The notes beneath the pieces are model-generated. The model was not told the origin of the DNA. It did no database searches and saw only the letters and a list, made by a program, of their open reading frames with translations. The position numbers were made by a program, and so were the translations under genes. From the NCBI GenBank assembly GCA_900548365.1, contig URKM01000024.1, positions 1-24,810 of the forward strand: a stretch of DNA of 24,810 nt. Direction: 5' to 3'. Positions within the stretch are counted from its first letter, which is position 1; the number at the start of each line of letters is the position of its first letter. This DNA comes from an uncultured Collinsella sp. Lineage in GTDB: Bacteria; Actinomycetota; Coriobacteriia; Coriobacteriales; Coriobacteriaceae. Of this stretch, positions 21,788 to 24,810 are shown piece after piece.

Positions 21788-23401
21788 CTATTCACCCTTT
21801 TCGGCAGCGTCGCGCACCTCGCGAAACGCCTCGTCTTCGACTAGCTGCATCGCGCTGCCGATCAAGTCGATCAGATCCGTGGCGATAACGCTCCGAGGAC
21901 CCATAAGCTCGGCCGCAGCGTATCCCGTATAGGAGTGGATGGCGACCGCATACGACGTCAACAGCCCCCAATCCTCCACCGAATCATGGGAAGTAGCCAC
22001 GATCCCGGCCAGGATACCGGCGAGCACGTCGCCCGACCCCGCGGTAGCAAGCGACGCGGGGCCCGACATGGGAACGTAGACCTTGTCGACGCCCACCACG
22101 GCGGTCGAGGGACCCTTGGCCACCACCACGAGGTTGTCGGAACCTGCGCTCCATACGATCTTCTGAGCAGCATCGATCGCCGCGCCCATATCGGCGATAT
22201 CCTCGCAGTCGGCCAAACGCGAGAGCTCGCGGTAATGGGGGGTCAAAACGAGTGCCGCCTCACGGCGATATAGATCAGGGTTCGCGTCGATGCCGTCGAT
22301 GCTCGCGCGCGCCAGGCAGTTGAGGGCATCGGCATCCAAAATGAGGGGGACGTCCTGCTCGAGCAAACCCGTAACGACCTTCATGCATCCAGACGCCGTC
22401 GTCATACCGGGGCCGCACAGCACGCAGTCATACTTCTCGGCAATCTCGCAGATGACGGAGCGCGCCGCCGCGCCGAAGGCCCCGCGGGAGTCCGAGGGAA
22501 TGCCAATTACGGGAACGGAGGGCAATGACATGCGGATAAGGTTTGCGCAGGCATCAGGCGCCGCGACGGTCACATAACCGGCGCCAGCGCGAGCCGCCGC
22601 CTTTGCGGCCATCATGGCGGCACCGGGATACATCGCCGATCCGGCCACAACCAGAACCGAGCCCCTGGAATACTTGTTTACATTCGAGGGCAGCTCAGCA
22701 AAATAGTCGACAAGGTCGGAGGATTCGACGATTTCGGCGGCGTGGTCAACTTCACCGATGACCTCATCGATCTCCTCGTAGAGCTCACCGCAGATAAGCT
22801 CTCCGCTGTACTCCGGGCCATCTCCGCTATACAAGCCGATTTTCGGAGCGAGCATGGTCGCGGTGATATCGGCGCGAACGCAGGCATCCCCGATATGACC
22901 GGTCTGGGAATCGAGGCCCGATGGGACGTCAATGGAGACCACCCTGGTATCGCATTCGTTCAGAGCAGGAATCCAGATCGAAAAGGGAGGACGGAGCGAT
23001 CCATGAAATCCAGTTCCGAGGATGCCGTCAACGATAACGTCGGCCTCATGAGCCAGCACCGTCAGCTCGTCGCGCGAGGGCCCGACGTGAACGGTAACAT
23101 CGCGGCCGGCAGTGCGGCGAGCGACATGGCGAGCAAGCGCGCTTGGGATTTCATCGGGTTCAACAGGAGAGACGACATCGACTTGAACGCCCTTCTGTTG
23201 CAGGATATCAGCGGCAACCCAGCCGTCGCCGCCGTTGTTTCCGAATCCGTTAACCACGAGAACGCGCTTCGGATGCAGGTCCCAAACGATGCCAGCGACA
23301 AACTCACCGGCCAGCTCCAACAGCTCGGCACGAGAAGTGCCTTCCTTCTCAATCATATCTTCGAGGCGAATAATTTCTTCAGTGCCCAAGACAGGACGCA
23401 T
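21788..23401 (-). CDS. nnr: Bifunctional NAD(P)H-hydrate epimerase / ADP-dependent dehydratase
   Basis: 537 residues with two repair activities for hydrated NAD(P)H. The N-terminal epimerase (YjeF_N, about 1-215) shows NGFGNNGGDGWVAADIL with GNNGGDG at 54-60, then DGILGTGFHG and SIDVPSGLDSQTG. The C-terminal dehydratase (carbohydrate-kinase-like, about 240-530) shows VVAGSAMYPGAAMMAAKAAARAG around residues 252-274, CGPGM, LDADALN, TPHYRELSRL and ATAGSGDVLAGILAG. The ATG at 23401 follows AAAAGGGGT by about six bases; the in-frame upstream alternative is a TTG at 23440. It sits 65 bases after acpS and two before alr. Confidence 0.95.
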   Translation of the reverse strand: MRPVLGTEEIIRLEDMIEKEGTSRAELLELAGEFVAGIVWDLHPKRVLVVNGFGNNGGDGWVAADILQQKGVQVDVVSPVEPDEIPSALARHVARRTAGRDVTVHVGPSRDELTVLAHEADVIVDGILGTGFHGSLRPPFSIWIPALNECDTRVVSIDVPSGLDSQTGHIGDACVRADITATMLAPKIGLYSGDGPEYSGELICGELYEEIDEVIGEVDHAAEIVESSDLVDYFAELPSNVNKYSRGSVLVVAGSAMYPGAAMMAAKAAARAGAGYVTVAAPDACANLIRMSLPSVPVIGIPSDSRGAFGAAARSVICEIAEKYDCVLCGPGMTTASGCMKVVTGLLEQDVPLILDADALNCLARASIDGIDANPDLYRREAALVLTPHYRELSRLADCEDIADMGAAIDAAQKIVWSAGSDNLVVVAKGPSTAVVGVDKVYVPMSGPASLATAGSGDVLAGILAGIVATSHDSVEDWGLLTSYAVAIHSYTGYAAAELMGPRSVIATDLIDLIGSAMQLVEDEAFREVRDAAEKGE

Positions 23402-23466
23402 CTCATACCCCTTTTGCTGACATGGACGTACCGGAAACAAGATTACTACAGCGAACGCGCGGAAAC

Positions 23467-23982
23467 CTAAGGTTTGGACATGCTGTCCAACTCGTCGACT
23501 TGCACACGTTCCAACTCATCGAGAACAGAGCGGGCCTCGCGAAAGGAACGAGCTATCCGCTGCTTCTCGGTTTCCTTGTCTTCTTTAGGCTTGGGACGAG
23601 CATCGGCGGTAATGGTCATGGCGTTCGCGACTGCCACGTCAGATGTGAATGAGAGCGACAGCGCGATTTCAAGAATACCCTTCGACTGCGCGATTTCAAG
23701 CGCACGCCCTGACAAAACAACTTGAGGTCGCCCCGCCTCATCCCTGCAAACGGAAACATCCTTGCGGCCTATTCCCTGGGAGAAACCGGTGCCAAGGGCT
23801 TTGAGAACAGCTTCACGAGCGGCGAAGCGACATGCATAATGAGCAGCCGGTCGAGCGGAGGCATCGCAATATGCTCGCTCTTCATCCGTGAACACTCGGA
23901 CGGCAAACGAGGGGGTACGCTGAAGCACCCGCTCCATACGCGAAATATCAACGATGTCGACACCGATACTTGTGGGACCCAT
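23467..23982 (-). CDS. acpS: Holo-[acyl-carrier-protein] synthase with C-terminal extension
   Basis: 171 residues. Transfers the 4'-phosphopantetheine arm of CoA to apo-ACP, activating fatty acid synthesis. The core (about 1-125) opens with TSIGVDIVDISRMERVL, whose Asp residues bind Mg2+, and contains FTDEERAYC, HYACRFAAREAVLKALGTG with the catalytic Glu, and ALSLSFTSDVAVANAM. Residues about 127-171 are a highly charged extension (Lys/Glu/Arg-rich, then ARSVLDELERVQVDELDSM) absent from the usual enzyme of about 120 residues. The ATG at 23982 has a near-perfect AGGAGGTG upstream. It is the first gene of the operon, directly downstream of the rRNA terminator. Confidence 0.94.
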   Translation of the reverse strand: MGPTSIGVDIVDISRMERVLQRTPSFAVRVFTDEERAYCDASARPAAHYACRFAAREAVLKALGTGFSQGIGRKDVSVCRDEAGRPQVVLSGRALEIAQSKGILEIALSLSFTSDVAVANAMTITADARPKPKEDKETEKQRIARSFREARSVLDELERVQVDELDSMSKP

Positions 23983-24013
23983 AGCACCTCCTGAAAACCA
24001 TGCAGGAATGTTT

Positions 24014-24044
24014 ATTGTATCCCGTCAAACGGAAGGGATCCCAA
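24014..24044 (-). promoter_or_regulatory. Putative promoter of the acpS operon
   Basis: On the minus strand a good -10 TACAAT (24014-24019) is preceded by TTGGGA (24039-24044) with a long 19-base spacer and an AT-rich stretch just upstream that could act as an UP element. The start would fall about 25 bases upstream of the acpS ATG. Confidence 0.45.
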
Positions 24045-24094
24045 AGTAAATAAGAAACTACGGGACGAGCCCGATTTGAAACGCTGAACCGCGA

Positions 24095-24126
24095 ACGAGC
24101 CCCGGGCCGGCAGGACGAGCCCCGGG
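24095..24126. repeat. 12-bp tandem-spaced direct repeat
   Basis: ACGAGCCCCGGG occurs at 24095-24106 and 24115-24126 (20-base period), and a shorter ACGAGCCC lies at 24065-24072. They lie between the rRNA terminator and the acpS promoter. Function unknown. Confidence 0.5.
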
Positions 24127-24148
24127 ACCGCCGCCCCGCCGCGGCACG

Positions 24149-24181
24149 AAAAAAGGGGGCCTCCCCGAAGGGAGGCCCCCT
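24149..24181 (-). terminator. rRNA operon terminator
   Basis: On the minus strand an 11-bp stem AGGGGGCCTCC/GGAGGCCCCCT (24171-24181 with 24154-24164), a 6-base loop and six T residues (24149-24154) follow 5S rRNA by about 20 bases. A classical intrinsic terminator. Confidence 0.93.
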
Positions 24182-24201
24182 GGCACCGAAGTGCCGTCCA
24201 C

Positions 24202-24320
24202 CGGTCAGCGGCGCCCTGCTCTCCCACGGGCTTCCCCCGCAGTACCATCGGCGCGGTGCGGCTTAGCTTCCGGGTTCGGAATGGGACCGGGCGTGCCCCG
24301 CACGCTGTGGCCGCTGACCG
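24202..24320 (-). rRNA. rrf: 5S ribosomal RNA
   Basis: The minus strand carries conserved 5S strings GGTCCCATTCCGAACCCGG, AAGCTAAGCC and GATGGTACTG. The termini CCGGTCAGCGGC and GCCGCTGACCGG form the closing helix. About 119 bases; the ends may be off by a base or two. Confidence 0.95.
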
Positions 24321-24489
24321 GAGGGCGGCGCTCCGCCCACCCGTCTCGGTGGATCCGGGCGCTGTCCGCGCGCCGCGTGCCCTGGGGGCCGCACAGCGAG
24401 GAGGGAAGACCTTGAAGCGGTGCATGCGCCTGACCCGATGCGGGCCTCTCGGAGCGCGCGACACCCTACGGCGCCCACGCGTGGATGCG
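24321..24489 (-). other. 23S-5S internal transcribed spacer
   Basis: About 169 bases between the 23S 3' end and 5S. It contains a perfect hairpin GGGCGG-CGCT-CCGCCC (24323-24338) and other GC-rich pairings suited to RNase processing. No tRNA gene is present. Confidence 0.75.

Positions 24490-24810
<321 letters not shown>

Noticed and set aside
19917..21932. 671-codon plus-strand open frame opposite udg and alr
   Set aside because: It spans two well-supported minus-strand genes, has His/Arg-rich composition and no recognisable domain.

Overview
This window is GC-rich (roughly two thirds G+C), densely coding bacterial chromosome. The protein repertoire fits an actinobacterium of the class Coriobacteriia (Collinsella/Olsenella-like). 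The clues are the three-part TsaB-RimI-TsaD fusion, the fused EcfA-EcfA' ATPase beside its own riboflavin S component, and Tat-like signal peptides on extracytoplasmic proteins. The genus is inferred, not proven.

Layout from left to right. (1) 1-5737 is a flavin-flavoured block. It holds a 5'-truncated ApbE flavin transferase lipoprotein, convergent murB (an FAD enzyme), then a divergent operon led by an FMN riboswitch: ribU, a fused two-domain ECF ATPase and ecfT. (2) 5853-8012 holds galE followed by a long-chain polyprenyl diphosphate synthase on the minus strand. (3) 8242-14298 is an envelope and signalling block: a PcsB-like coiled-coil peptidoglycan hydrolase, a TVP38/DedA-like membrane protein, an OmpR-type response regulator with its histidine kinase, and a cytoplasmic peptidoglycan-binding protein with a decayed amidase-like C-terminus. 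(4) 14377-14650 holds tRNA-Gln(UUG), its terminator and a strongly structured spacer. (5) 14653-16760 holds cstA with a roughly 230-nt leader. (6) 16843-24044 is a minus-strand operon acpS, nnr, alr, udg, tsaE, tsaB-rimI-tsaD, ending in a terminator. (7) 24149-24810 is the 3' end of an rRNA operon on the minus strand (23S 3' end, 5S, terminator).

The best candidate for something undescribed is the cstA leader (16488-16760). It has a good promoter, then a 13-codon reading frame with its own ribosome-binding site and four isoleucine codons in a five-codon run, then two mutually exclusive hairpins overlapping its stop codon, then a near-ideal intrinsic terminator just before the cstA start. This is the architecture of ribosome-mediated attenuation, here apparently applied to a peptide/pyruvate transporter rather than a biosynthetic operon.

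Other points worth a look are: an 11-bp-period direct repeat of PhoB-box type beside the two-component genes; two sister hairpins with covarying stems around a cruciform-prone spacer; a possible CwlM-like pseudo-amidase; and divergent murB/ribU promoters packed into a 9-bp inverted repeat. No CRISPR array, integrase, transposase or phage gene was seen.
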